Of a DNA stretch of 64,000 nt, positions 31,626 through 44,753 are shown one piece after another; within the stretch, counting starts at the first letter, position 1; the number at the start of each line of letters is the position of its first letter. A model generated the notes under the pieces. It was not told where the DNA came from. It searched no databases and saw nothing but the letters and a program-made list of their open reading frames with translations. Source of the stretch: Omphiscola glabra (taxonomy: Eukaryota > Mollusca > Gastropoda > Lymnaeidae); assembly GCA_964017045.1 (NCBI GenBank), contig OZ024808.1, positions 12,120,284 to 12,184,283 on the forward strand. The letters run 5' to 3'. Both the position numbers and the translations under genes were made by a program.

Positions 31626-32344
31626 AAATATCTCATTAGGAAATGGCGTCAGCGGGCCCTCGAGCTCGCGCTCTTTATGCCCTCCCTGGCGCCCACCCAC
31701 ACCTGCCAGGCGCCGGGTTTCCCCGACGTCGGGCCGTGCGGGGGAACGTCAGAGACCTCCCCGGGCGTGAAACGTCCCCACCAGCAACCGCTCGAACGGG
31801 TTTGCCGCCGGAGACCCTCCCCGCCCGGAGACATCTGGTCGACCGAAGACGCTGCGTTTAAAGCGTCCGCAGTCCACTTTCCTAGGGGCCGGGACGGTAA
31901 ATTAACGTCCTAATATCTCCCCCCACCCGTCCCGGGGAAGCATCGGACGCCCTCTAATAGGGATTCTACAGTGGGTTTCCACATCGCAACTAATTCGCGA
32001 AGTAGCTGGGACGAAACGGTTGCCTAGGAGCAGCTTTCTCAGGGCTGCATATTTAGAATCATCGGCCAGAGGCTTCCACCACAGCCTCTCGCCTGATATC
32101 CCTTAACGACAACTTGTAATCATGATCCCTACCCTGTGTTTGCCCTTTTTTCCCCCTGTGAAGTATCACAGGTGGCAGCCCTGTAGGAGCCGTTTATTCC
32201 AGCAACTACCATGCATGTCCCTGTCTGCCACGCGGAACACGCAATGGTTGTTATGTGCCCTGGGTTAACGCCGAGGGGGTCGGTGGCCAGCACTTCCAAA
32301 TCGGCAAGCCACTACAGACTTGTCGACCGGAATCCCGGGGGTAA
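31626..32344 (+). mobile_element. 720-bp GC-rich interspersed repeat, copy 2
   Basis: Flanked by a perfect 12-bp direct repeat gtaagtttactg at 31614-31625 and 32345-32356. Homologous over its length to 5726-6445 (inverted). No inverted terminal repeats and no poly(A). Open frames inside are not conserved between copies. Confidence 0.88.
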
Positions 32345-33970
32345 GTAAGTTTACTGTCACTGTCAACGTAGCCACTTCATTTTATTAACACAGAACTATA
32401 GCCGGAAGTCAAACAATTTTAACTTACCATTAATGCATTATAAAAAACATCTTTATTCTCTATCGCTATTTGAACCTTGATCGGTCGAACTTAAATAGTT
32501 CAAATAAAGTATCAAGTTCATAGGTCCTCCCAGTTATAACCTATGCACTTCGTTTCTAAAGTAATTATTATTACTACACTTACAGTGGTCTTATGTAGCG
32601 CAGTACCGCAGCCTAGGGCTTGGCTCACCTCGCGCGCTGTGGCTGTGGTCGTAGGCTACATCAACTACAATAACATAAAAATGAAACATTAGCTAATTAA
32701 GATAGATCGTACCTCATTTCATTAGGTTAGGTTTAGGGATATATTTAGAGTTCAGGTTAGGTTTAGGGATAGATTTAGGTGCAGGTTAGGTTTAGGAATA
32801 CATTTAGGAAATTGTTTCATTATATTTTAACGTTTTATTCTTAATTTTATAAGTCACAGCAATCAAGTTGGCGGCCATGGTAAAAAAACGCGGTACGATC
32901 TATTCAAATTTACCAAAACATTATATTAGAATACGCAACCATGACATTAAAAAATAACATACATTTATTTAATTAAAAAACACCCGTATAAATAAAAACA
33001 AATGTATATAATATAGGCCTACACCCCACGGCTACGCACCTCAGAATGTCAAGCCATGTCCAGCAGCAACCTTTTTATCGGTCAAAGGGGACAGGGGATA
33101 ATCAGCATTCAGTTGGGATAGTAGAGTTTAAAGTAGGGTTACCAGACGTCTGTATTTAGTACGGACAGTTTGTATTTTTGAACCCCTTGTCCGTACTAAT
33201 AATTGCGTCCTTATTTGTCCGTACTTTCCTCTCGTCATCATACTTGTCTGTACTTGAGGCAACGAGGACATACTTGTCTTATTTCCATTTGTCTTACTAA
33301 ACTTCTTCTCTTAAAATAGTTATGTACCCTGATTCTGATAATGGAGCAACACCGTAATAATAAATGTTAATTATACCTATGTTATGTTTTTCCTAATATC
33401 TAAAACACCATTAACTTAACCGATAGCCTATATCCATTCACACTGTACTATTTGGAACTTTAATTTAACTGCTTACAATTTTTATACATAGCCTAAATAC
33501 ATATTAGTATAGCTCATATTATCATAGTAAAGTAACCATGAAGGATAAACCATTGTTGATATTATAATTTTAACCATATTCATAATTCAGAGAATGTGAG
33601 TTGTCAAGTGAATAACTTTAATTGCACTTAATTTTTTTTTTAAAAGCCATTTCTTTTGTATTTCAGATAAATATTTGGAGGATAAAGAGTAGATATTTTA
33701 TTATATTTCACTCCATTTTATTAAAAGAAAAGAATTGCACAAGACAAATTAACTTCATGCACAGAAGTGTTGTCTGGTTTAAGGTGAAGACAAAATTAAA
33801 AATTTTAATGAATTTATATTTGAGCTAAGCTTATTTCAAAATCCTCTAAATGTCATTCAAAAGATAAAAATAGATACAGACTGTCCTAAAATATTAAATG
33901 AAGAATTAGATCACAATATTATTACAAAAACACGTTCAAGCCTCAGAAATACAGCCCGACTTTCATAAAA
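32345..33970. other. Intergenic region upstream of the zinc-finger gene
   Basis: No coding feature. Contains a 38-bp block shared with 45752-45794, telomere-like repeats (32718-32812) and a degenerate repeat rich in tgtccgtact around 33140-33260. AT-rich near the zinc-finger start. Confidence 0.5.
32718..32812. repeat. Telomere-like ggttaggtttaggg repeats
   Basis: Three roughly 31-bp units, each containing ggttaggttta and most continuing ggga, related to TTAGGG. Confidence 0.7.
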
Positions 33971-33973
33971 AAA

Positions 33974-35620
33974 ATGAAGAAGGAAGATGGCGATGATGTT
34001 AACCAAACGGGAGCTATAGTTTTTAACTGTTTTTTCAGTTCTATAGTCCAACATGGGACAGGACTCAACACAAATTATGAGTTGGAAACAAGTTTAAATC
34101 CACCATTGCATACTGAATATGTTCCCAATAAAATCTATGAGAAAATTTCTAACTACGAATCAGATTTAGAAAAACCTGGACAATCACATGTAGCTGTATC
34201 TAAAGGACTGGAAGCTGTAAAAGAGACACAAATACGTGACTCAGTGTTACACATAAGACAACATGCAGGAGAGAAGCCTCACAAATGTGACATTTGCTCT
34301 GAAGCATTTTCTAAAAATTCCCATCTTATTGCACACAAAAGAAAACATACAGGAGAGAAACCATTCATATGTGAAATTTGTTCAGCTGCATTTGTCCAAA
34401 ATTCAAGCTTAACTTCACACAAAAGAAAACATACAGGAGAAAAACCCTACAAATGTGATATTTGTCAGGCTGCATATGCTATAAAATCATATTTAAATGA
34501 ACACAAAAGAAGACATACAGGAGAGAAACCCCACCAGTGTAATGTCTGCCCTGCTGCGTTTGTTCAAGCTTCACAATTAAATAAACACAAAAGAATACAC
34601 ACTGGAGAGAAACCCTACAAATGTGACATTTGTCCTGCTGCGTTTTCTATAGGCTCAACACTAGTTGTTCACAAAAGAAAGCATACGGGAGAGAAACCAA
34701 GCAAATGTGATATCTGTAGTGCTACGTTTTCTTCAAGTTCGGGGTTATCTTCACATAAAAGGAAACATACTGGAGAGAAGCCCTACAAATGTGACATTTG
34801 TTCTGCCACATTTTCTACTAGTTCAGGCTTATCTACACACAGAATAACTCATACTGGAGAGAAACGCTACAGTTGTGACATTTGCTCTGCTAGGTTTGCC
34901 CAAAGCTCAACTTTATCTTCACACAAAAGAACACATGCAGGAGTGAAACCTTACAATTGTGACATTTGTCAATCTGCATTTGCCAGAAAATCAACTTTAT
35001 CTTCACACAAAAGAATACACACAGGAGAGAAACCTTACAAATGTGACATTTGTTCTTCTGCCTTTGTTCAAAGTTCAGCATTAGCTTTACATATTAGAAG
35101 ACGGCACACAGGAGAGAAACCCTACACATGTGACATTTGTGCTGCTGCTTTTGCGCAAAGTTCACAATTAATTATTCACAAAAGAAAACATACAGGAGAG
35201 AAACCCTACAAATGTGAAATTTGTCAGTCTACCTTTGCTGAGAAAAGCCTTTTAACCATACACAAAAGAAGGCACACAGGAGAGAAACCCTACAAATGTG
35301 ACATTTGTTCCGCTGCTTTTGTACATAGCTCACAATTTGTTGTTCACAAAAGAAAACATACTGGAGAGAAACCCTACAAATGTGAAATTTGTCAGCATGC
35401 ATTTGCTAGAAAAGGTTTTTTAATTGAGCACAAAAGGACACATACAGGAGAGAAACCATACAAATGTGACATTTGTCCTGCTTCATTTTCTAGAGGCTCA
35501 CACTTAGTTGACCACAAAAGGAAACATACAGGAGAGACACCATATAAATGTGACATTTGTAATGCAAAATTTTCTGCAAGCTCTATCTTGAAAAGACACA
35601 AAAGAACACATAAAACATAA
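33974..35620 (+). CDS. C2H2 zinc-finger protein, 16 fingers
   Basis: Single-exon 548-residue protein, probably a nuclear sequence-specific DNA-binding factor. About 95 residues of non-finger N-terminus precede 16 C2H2 fingers joined by TGEKP-type linkers. A further half-finger (H-I-R-Q-H-A-G-E-K-P, without its cysteines) precedes finger 1. Helix residues at -1, 2, 3 and 6 vary along the array: KSHA, QSSS, ISYE, QSQK, ISTV, SSGS, TSGT, QSTS, RSTS, QSAL, QSQI, ESLI, HSQV, RGFE, RSHD, ASIR. Finger 10 has H-x4-H (H-I-R-R-R-H) where the rest have H-x3-H. No KRAB, SCAN, BTB or ZAD domain seen. The first ATG follows an A-run; upstream the frame stays open only to a TGA near 33899. Orthology not assignable; such arrays expand lineage by lineage. 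Confidence 0.9.
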   Translation: MKKEDGDDVNQTGAIVFNCFFSSIVQHGTGLNTNYELETSLNPPLHTEYVPNKIYEKISNYESDLEKPGQSHVAVSKGLEAVKETQIRDSVLHIRQHAGEKPHKCDICSEAFSKNSHLIAHKRKHTGEKPFICEICSAAFVQNSSLTSHKRKHTGEKPYKCDICQAAYAIKSYLNEHKRRHTGEKPHQCNVCPAAFVQASQLNKHKRIHTGEKPYKCDICPAAFSIGSTLVVHKRKHTGEKPSKCDICSATFSSSSGLSSHKRKHTGEKPYKCDICSATFSTSSGLSTHRITHTGEKRYSCDICSARFAQSSTLSSHKRTHAGVKPYNCDICQSAFARKSTLSSHKRIHTGEKPYKCDICSSAFVQSSALALHIRRRHTGEKPYTCDICAAAFAQSSQLIIHKRKHTGEKPYKCEICQSTFAEKSLLTIHKRRHTGEKPYKCDICSAAFVHSSQFVVHKRKHTGEKPYKCEICQHAFARKGFLIEHKRTHTGEKPYKCDICPASFSRGSHLVDHKRKHTGETPYKCDICNAKFSASSILKRHKRTHKT

Positions 35621-35894
35621 AAACCTTACACTTACACACACGATTTCATCTGTATATTCAATCAATATTTTAAAAGTCACTAAAGAAACAGAGAAACTTT
35701 ACAAACGTGTTGCAATGCTGCAGCTTTCCTTCAAAGACTAACAGAACATGTTGCATTAACAAATAGATAGGTGAGATACTCAAAAGTAGGGAACAACCAG
35801 AAATCACCTCTGCAAAAAATACTATTTCTACAGTACCCATGTGGATCTGCTTAAAATTATCATTAATTTGATGTATGACATATTTATGTAAGCC

Positions 35895-35900
35895 AATAAA
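35895..35900 (+). terminator. Candidate poly(A) signal of the zinc-finger gene
   Basis: AATAAA 275 nt after the TAA stop; another AATAAA lies near 35946. Confidence 0.45.
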
Positions 35901-37699
35901 AAGAATGGTTACGAATTTTTGAAATTGTGTTTTTTTTTTCAGACTAAAAATAAAAACGACTGAACTGAAAATCATTCTTATTTTTTAATAACTTTTGAAT
36001 TAATAGATCGGGCCGCTTGAAAAAAATTGGGCTTAAAGATTGTAAACTTTGGAGTGCATGCACCAATTCTTGGACTTCTGTGTTGATTATTTTTTAAGAT
36101 ATAGGTCCTTAATTAAACATGGCACTTTTTCCATAGTGAAAAAAATCCATTTTTGGTCGATTTTCAGAAAATTTGAAAATTGCACAACCTTTTTGTTTAT
36201 TAAGATATATACATGAAATAAATGGCCTACATCGTAGAATAAAAAGTTATTTCAGCTGAAACTCATTACATATGTCTGCTATGTATAGAAAATTTTGATT
36301 TGGACTACCTAATTATAGAACTCCTTCAATCAGAAGACCTTTTTATCAAGAGAATTATAGAAGTCCTTCGATCACAGATATAATATATATAATAAATTTT
36401 TATAATAAGACAACCACTGAACACTTATATGTCAATAAATAACTCAAGCAGTCAAGAGTAGCTTAACTTTATTTAAACATTTGAACAAAAAACATAATTT
36501 GTTTGATCAGATGCTACTTCGCTTATTGAAATAATTAAAAAATACTTCACACCTTGTCTGTGCGTATAATAATACTTGAACTTCAGAACTAACATGATTG
36601 ATAGAAAAAAATAAGACCACCCTGTCCTGCCTGTGTTAGTACCCCTGTCCCGCCTGTGTGGGCAACCCCTATCCCGCCTGTGTGAGCACCCCTGTCCTGC
36701 CCTTGAAGAGGTAAGGATTTTTCTGAGTCAACGTTTCACGGCCATAGAAAAGCGTATTGAGCACATCCGCCTTGTTTACTTTTAATGGGCCGAAAAATAG
36801 TAGATCCAATTCCCATCACACTTAAATAAAACGCACAAATACGGTAGTAAGATACCATTTAGTAATTGATGAAATCTCTAGTTATACAAATGAAAATTTA
36901 TCCGAAACAGGGGAGGCAACTCATGCGGAAGAAAGGGAAGCAACCCATCCTTTAAAAAAAAACAAAAAACTAACATATGTAACATAGCAAAATTTTTTAG
37001 TTTTTAAAATAAGTTTTATTATTTTATCATTAAAAAAAAAAATTTGGGAAAATTTCTTAAATTGTAATAAAACAGTAACCCCGTTATTTCCCTTGCATAT
37101 TGATGAGACAAGCCGACCCTGCATTTGTCTCAAATTAATCATTAATGAACACAAACCCTCAAGTCCAATGTAATCCCTGCTGGAAAACCATGGCTGCTTG
37201 ATAAAAGAGGCTGTCAAACCAAAAAGACATTTCAACTATATACTAAATCATATTTTCAATTATTTCCTATGTACAAAAAAAAAATAATTTCTAAATCCCA
37301 AATTAAGGAACAATTCAAATATATCAAATAAAATAAGTCTAGATGAGATGAGGAAGTGAACACAACACAAAGAAAATGGAGTTTGACCAAGCAGGACATG
37401 AAATAAACACAGAATATGTGCAAGTCAGAGTGGACATGCGCTAGTGGCATTGATGGTGGCCCATTAGAAAATGTGGACTTGGTATTGCAGTTTGTTTTTC
37501 AATCACTGGCCACAATCAATGCAAAGAAACACAAAATATGTGTACGGTTACACCTCGCTAAGTTACACACCTACATGTTAAATGGAATAAATTACAAAAC
37601 ATTCAACTTAGAAATATATATACATGCATAAAAATGAATAGAAACAATTACAGAGGAGAGGGGGGGTGTGGTAGCATATTTTACACTTTATCCTGTACA
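35901..37699. other. Intergenic DNA
   Basis: No gene recognised. Includes a short 23-bp array (36621-36706) and a T-rich region near 37000. Confidence 0.5.
36621..36706. repeat. About 23-bp tandem repeat, 4 copies
   Basis: Copies of cccctgtcctgcctgtgt with a few variant bases. Confidence 0.85.
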
Positions 37700-40600
37700 T
37701 TTAATATCATTCAAAAAACTATTTTTTCTACTCATAAAAACACATAGCATAATATAAACTATTTTTTACTCTTAAAAACACATAGCATAAAATAAACAAT
37801 TTTTTCTACTCATAAAAACACATAGCATAATATAAAAACATTTTCTTCTCATAAAAACACATAGCATGATATAAACTCTTTTTTCTACTTATAAAAATAC
37901 ATAGCATAATATAAACTATTTTGTACTCATAAAAACACATAGCATTATATAAACTATTTTGTACTCATAAAATCACATAGCATTATATAAACTATTTTTA
38001 AAATTATAAAAACACATAGCATAATATAAACTATTTTCTACTCATAAAAACACATAGCATAATATAAACTATTTTCTACTCATAAAAACACATAGCATAA
38101 GATAAACTATTTTTTCTACTCATAAAAACACATAGCATAATATAAACTATTTTCTACTCATAAAAACACATAGCATAATATAAACTATTTTCTACTCATA
38201 AAAACACATAGCATAAGATAAACTATTTCTTCTACTCATAAAAACACATAGCATAATAATAACTATTTTTCTACTCATAAAAACACATAGCATAATAATA
38301 ACTATTTTTTTACTCATAAAAATGCACAGCACAAAAATTATATTTTTTTATTTCATAAAAACACATAGCTTAATATAAACTATTTTTCTACTCATAAAAA
38401 CACTTAGCATAATATAAACTAATTCTTCAACTCATAAAAACACATAATATAATATAAAATATATTTTCTACTCTTAAAAACACAAAGCATAATATAAACT
38501 ATTTTTTCTACTCATAAAAACACTTAGCATAATATAAAATAATTCTTCAACTCATAAAAACACATATCATAATATAAAATATCTTTTCTACTCATAAGAA
38601 CACATAGTTTAATATAAACTATTTTTACTACTCATAAAAACACATAGCATTATATAAACTATTTTAACTCATAAAAACACATAGCATAATATAAACTATT
38701 TTTTCTACTCATAAAAACACATAGCATTATATAAACTATTTTTTACTCTTAAAAACACAAAGCATAAAATAAAATATTTTTAACTCATAAAAACACATAG
38801 CATAATATAAATTATTTTTTCTACTCATAAAAACACATAGCATAATATAAACTATTTTTTCTACTCATAAAAACACATATCATGGTATAAACTATTTTTT
38901 CTACTCATAAAAACACAGCATAATATTAACTATTTTACTCTTAAAGACACATAGCATAAAATAAACTATTTTTTCTACTCATAAAAACACATATCATAAT
39001 ATAAAATATCTTTTCTACTCATAAAAACGCATAGCACAAATTTATTTTTTTATTTTATACAAACATATAGCTTAATATAAACTATTTTTTCTACTCATAA
39101 AAACACAGCATAATATTAACTATTTTACTCTTAAAGACACATAGCATAAAATAAACTATTTTTTCTACTCATAAAAACATATCATAATATAAAATATCTT
39201 TTCTACTCATAAAAACGCATAACTTAATATAAACTATTTCTTCTACTCTTAAAAACATATAGCATAATATAAACTATTTTTTCTACTCATAAAAACACAT
39301 AGCATAATATAAAAACATTTTCTTCTCATAAAAACACATATAAACTCTTTTTTCTACTTATAAAAATACATAGCATAATATAAACTATTTTGTACTCATA
39401 AAAACACATAGCATTATATAAACTATTTTGTACTCATAAAATCACATAGCATTATATAAACTATTTTTAAAATTATAAAAACAAATATCATAATATAAAC
39501 TATTTTTTCTACTCATAAAAACATATAGCATAATATAAACTATTTTCTACTCATAAAAACACATAGCATAATATAAACTATTTTCTACTCATAAAAACAC
39601 ATAGCATAAGATAAACTATTTTTTCTACTCATAAAAACACATAGCATAATATAAACTATTTTTTACTCATAAAAACACATAGCATAATATAAACTATTTT
39701 CTACTCATAAAAACACATAGCATAAGATAAACTATTTCTTCTACTCATAAAAACACATAGCATAATAATAACTATTTTTCTACTCATAAAAACACATAGC
39801 ATAATAATAACTATTTTTTTACTCATAAAAATGCACAGCACAAAAATTATATATTTTTATTTCATAAAAACACATAGCTTAATATAAACTATTTTTCTAC
39901 TCATAAAAACACTTAGCATAATATAAACTAATTCTTCAACTCATAAAAACACATAATATAATATAAAATATATTTTCTACTCTTAAAAACACAAAGCATA
40001 ATATAAACTATTTTTTCTACTCATAAAAACACTTAGCATAATATAAAATAATTCTTCAACTCATAAAGACACATATCATAATATAAAATATCTTTTCTAC
40101 TCATAAGAACACATAGCTTAATATAAACTATTTTTACTACTCATAAAAACACATAGCATTATATAAACTATTTTTTACTCTTAAAAACACAAAGCATAAA
40201 ATAAAATATTTTTAACTCATAAAAACACATAGCATAATATAAATTATTTTTTCTACTCATAAAAACACATATCATGGTATAAACTATTTTTTCTACTCAT
40301 AAAAACACAGCATAATATTAACTATTTTACTCTTAAAGACACATAGCATAAAATAAACTATTTTTTCTACTCATAAAAACACATATCATAATATAAAATA
40401 TCTTTTCTACTCATAAAAATGCATAGCTTAATATAAACTATTTCTTCTACTCTTAAAAACATATAGCATAATATAAACTATTTTTTCTACTCATAAAAAC
40501 ACATCTCATGGTATAGACTATTTTTTCTACTCATAAAAACACATAGCATAATATAAACTATTTTTCTACTCATAAAAACACATAGCATAATATAAAATAT

Positions 40601-41500
40601 TTTTTACTAATAAAAATGCATAGCACAAATTTATTTTTTTATTTTATACAAACATATAGCTTAATATAAACTATTTTTTCTACTCATAAAAACACATATC
40701 ATAATATAAAGTATCTTTTCTACTCATAAGAACACATAGTTTAATATAAACTATTTTTACCCATAAAAACATATAGCATAAAAGAAAATATTTTAACTCA
40801 TAAAAACACATAGCATAATATAAACTATTTTTTTCTACTCATAAAAACACATAGCATTATATAAACTATTTTTTACTCTTAAAAACACAAAGCATAAAAT
40901 AAAATATTTTTAACTCATAAAAACACATAGCATAATATAAACTATTTCTTCTACTCATTAAAACACATAGCATAATATAAACTATTTCTTCTACTCATTA
41001 AAACCAATAGCATAATATAAACTATTTCTTCTACTCATAAAAACACATATCATGGTATAAACTATTTTTTCTACTCATAAAAACACATAGCATAATATTA
41101 ACTATTTTTACTATTAAAGACACATAGCATAAAATAAACTATTTTTTCTACTCATAAAAACACATATCATAATATAAAATATCTTTTCTACTCATAAAAA
41201 CGCATAGCTTAATATAAACTATTTTTACTCATAAAACACAGAGCATAATATAAACTATTTTTTATACTCATAAAAACACATAGCATAATATAAACTATCT
41301 TTTCTACTCATAAAAACACATAGCTTAATATAAACTATTTTTACTCATAAAAACACATAGCCTTAAAGAAAATATTTTAACTCATAAAAACACATAGCAT
41401 AATACAAACTATTTTTACTCATAAAAACGCATAGCATAAAATAAACTATTTTTTCTACTCATAAAAACTCATAGCATAATATAAACTATTTTTTCTGCAC
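37700..41500. repeat. 3.8-kb AT-rich satellite-like array, unit about 38-40 bp
   Basis: Roughly 95-100 copies of a unit containing actcataaaaacacatagca and taatataaactatttttt. Markers such as the aatgcacagc variant (38321 and 39830) and the aatcacatag variant (37971 and 39440) recur about 1.5 kb apart, showing a higher-order duplication. No coding content. Confidence 0.95.
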
Positions 41501-41759
41501 ATATAATATGAAAATAATTTTTTTCGACACATTTAACATATAACATCATATAACGAGAGGTAGGCCCCTACTCAGTGTTACAAAAATTATATAGACAGAG
41601 GTACACAGATGTCAAAAGTTTGAGAAACACTGCTTTAGGATTTTCCGACCCACATGTTGAGAGCCATTGAATTGGTTAAATATTCATATTTAAATATAAA
41701 TATTACTGTCAAGTGTAATGAATGCTAGTAAATGGTTTAAATGAGCTCCTAATCTTGAC

Positions 41760-42037
41760 TCCAAGATGTACTCAGTCCCTCAGGATCCAGTGAGCCCCTC
41801 CAGTGATCATGTACTTAGGCCATCAGAATCCAATGAGTAGCCTACCTCCAGTGATCATGTACATAGTCCCTCAGAATCCAATGAGTCTTCCAATGATCAT
41901 GTACTTAGTCCCTCAGAATCCAATGAGTCCCTCCAATGATCCTGTACTTTGCCCCTCAGATTCCAATGAGTCCCTCCAATGATCATGTACTTAGTCCCTC
42001 AGAATCCAATGAGTCCCTCCAGTGATCATGTACTTAG
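41760..42037. repeat. About 45-bp tandem repeat, 6 copies
   Basis: Units contain gatcatgtacttagtccctc and agaatccaatgagt. Immediately follows the satellite-like array. Confidence 0.9.
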
Positions 42038-42039
42038 TC

Positions 42040-43480
42040 TTTAGACATTGTGCAGGTTTTTAAAAAAATACAATTTTAGATCAGCGTATGCAATTACAGT
42101 AAAATGGTTTAGTCTCTTTATAACTTAATTTTGATTATTTATTTTACTATTATGGAATTCTATAGTCTATAGGCAGCACATCAAAAGTTATACAATTTTT
42201 AAATCGAAGGCTACATGAAGCTTTAATGGACAGAGCGTTAATTAATATTTAACTTTTCATTTTTAATTTTTTTTGTTAAATTTGTTTTTTAAGTGTAAAT
42301 AATTTAGTTTAAGTAAATATTTATAATCAATTTAAACCCTGGAGCTTACAGCGACTGGCGATAACAATGGTAGGTGCTGATTGATCCCGTCTTTTTAAAA
42401 GTTTATTCTATAGTCCACAAGAGCCCACTTGTAAGCAATCTATAATAATATGCTTGACTTGTATGCGTAGCGTCTTGTTGTATTAACTATTAGAAGAAAA
42501 TACAAAGATTATACTGTAAAAACATATTTTTGGCAAGCATTTATTTACCGGTATTTGAAAAGCTGTTAAAATAGTTGGTTGTGCTCATAGCCAATTAGGG
42601 CGATGTGCTTGCTACAAGATAAAGTTGATTTGGCCAAAAAGATAATTGACTTCATACTTTTTTTTTTAGTGACTACAAATATTCACGAAACGTACCGCTT
42701 GATTCAGATGATCAGAAATTTAAAATTTCAGATGAAAGAAATCTTCATACATAAAAAACAAATAATAAGTTCAAATATGTCTTAAAATGCACCCCAAAAA
42801 ATACCAATTAATTTTCCCAAACTTTTTAAATGTGTCAAATTAAATAAAGAAAGATAAAAAAGAAAAGCCTTGGCCAATACAAGCTCTCCATATATGTCAA
42901 GAAGGAGCCTGAGTAGATGTGTAACGCGCATTAAATCAATAAATGGCATGAAAAATAAAATTTCGGAGAAGTGCAACAGACAGCTTGCAAATCTGTGTTC
43001 ATTATGTGATAGTCAACGTCAGATATACTAATTAAAATATTATTCTGTTAATAAAAAAACCTCATATTTTAATCTTCATTAAAACCATTTATTCATTTGT
43101 ACGTAATTTAATAAAAATTGAGTAGCAATTTTACACTTTAAAATTGAGTTATGTGTCATTGCTTGTGTACAGTATTTATTCAGTTTTATACGGTAACTTA
43201 AAAAGTATTTTTGGAATTTCTAATTACTAGATAAATTTCTTCATTTAAATTACTAAATAATAAACGTTAGGTGCCTTTTGTTAGAATCTTTGATTTAGTC
43301 TACTCCTCCTCCAAGAAAATGATTAATAGATTTTTTTTTCGAATTGATAATTTATCAAAATAATTTTTTTTCTAAAGCTAAGACCAAAAAATTGAATTAA
43401 TGTGAGAATCGAAAATTTAAAAAAAAATAAAATGGAGAAAAATATTTCAATTTTCACTAATAATATTAGCAGCAAAATAC
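42040..43480. other. AT-rich intergenic DNA
   Basis: No gene, repeat array or element recognised. Confidence 0.5.
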
Positions 43481-43484
43481 CCCT

Positions 43485-43765
43485 GGAAGCGTGAGGTGCC
43501 CTGGACGCATACGGTTCCCTAGAAGAGTGAGGCCCCTAAGAGTTCGAGCCAATAATCTTACCGTTAAGGCCACGAGGAGCTCTCAAGCATGACTCCACCT
43601 AGAGGCATGAGACCCAGGGGCAAGTGCCCAGTGGGCCCATGCCTTAAGACGGCACTGATTTTCTGCAAAGCATGATGCCCCTAAAAGAGTGAGCATGCCA
43701 GAAGCGTGAAGCCCTGGGCCAGTGCCCAGTGGGCCCATGCCTTAAGACGGCTCTGCATGTGCCCT
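43485..43765. mobile_element. Possible MITE-like repeat with duplicated end
   Basis: The block gtgcccagtgggcccatgcc followed by ttaagacggc(a/t)ctg occurs at about 43626 and 43716. Reading on minus it begins CAG(T/A)GCCGTCTTAA, a hAT-like terminus. No complete element or target duplication identified. Confidence 0.35.
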
Positions 43766-44180
43766 ATATGCTATAGTGGATGTATCCTAGTTGCTATATT
43801 GGATGTGCCCCTTTCGCTGTAGTGGATGTCCACTATCTGCTATAGTAGATTTGCCCTATCTGCTATAGTGAATGTGCCCTATTTAATGTAGTAGATGTGC
43901 CTATATTGCTACAGTGTATGGTCCCTAATAGCTATAGTGGATATACTCTATTTGCTATAGTGGATGTGCCAAATTTTCTAGTGTATTGATCTAGTGGATG
44001 TGCCATAGTTGCTGTCGTGGAAATGCCCTAATTGCTATTGTGTCTAGTTGCTATAGTGGATGTGCCCTTTTGCTGTAATGGATGTGCCTTACCTGCTATA
44101 GTAGATGTGCCTTATTTGCTGTAGTGGACGTGCCCAGGTTGCTATAGTGGATATGCCCTAATTGCTACAGTGGATGTAAG
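43745..44180. repeat. About 25-bp degenerate tandem repeat, about 17 copies
   Basis: Unit like gatgtgccctatttgctata plus gtg; considerable divergence suggests an old array. Confidence 0.9.
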
Positions 44181-44589
44181 TTCAATTACAGCATAATTTA
44201 AAATTATTGTGAAGGAGTCCTGCTTAGAAAATCTCTTACGTCTTGCAATTTTCAAAGTATATGTTCTCTACTTTCAAAACATACTTAATAAATGTAAAAT
44301 AGCTTATGATATTCACTTCTACTCTTGTTAAGAACTATTTTTATAAAAAATGTCTACTCTGATTTAGAACCCCTGAGCCGGGCGTCTACCTTGTCTGAAG
44401 GTGTGAAAAGAAAAGAACAAACCGTGACGCAAACCAAAGCAGTGGTTCTCAAAGTTATGCTGATAGGTTTAATATAATAAATAACTACTCTTGTAAGTAA
44501 TAAAGAGAGTTGGTTGGCCCGGCATTTTAAATTTAGATCTTAAAAAATATTTCCTATAAATGTGTAAATAACAAAGTCGATTTAAGGAG

Positions 44590-44753
44590 CAGAGGCGTAA
44601 CTGGGTCTTTGACGCCCTTGGCTAATTTTTTTTTGGCGCCCTTGATATTCAAATAAAAATTTAAAAATTAGAGATTTAGCGGCACCCTTTTGAACTGGCG
44701 CAGGCCGGCGCCCTTGGCAACTGCCCCAATGCCAAGCCGTTGTTACGCCTCTG
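44590..44753. mobile_element. hAT-type MITE, family 2
   Basis: Inverted ends cagaggcgtaactg and (reverse complement) cagaggcgtaacaac. Flanks ttaaggag and ggaaggag match at 6 of 8 bases, an imperfect 8-bp duplication. The outer bases resemble family 1 but the interior differs. Confidence 0.75.

Noticed and set aside
36921..37235. 104-codon minus-strand ORF
   Set aside because: AT-rich with Phe/Lys runs from poly(T)/poly(A); no recognisable motif.
37700..41500. CRISPR array
   Set aside because: No spacers of unique sequence; units are contiguous and the DNA is eukaryotic.
43485..43765. Complete hAT element around the cagtgccgtcttaa-like ends
   Set aside because: Both ends point the same way and no 8-bp duplication was found; kept only as a low-confidence repeat.
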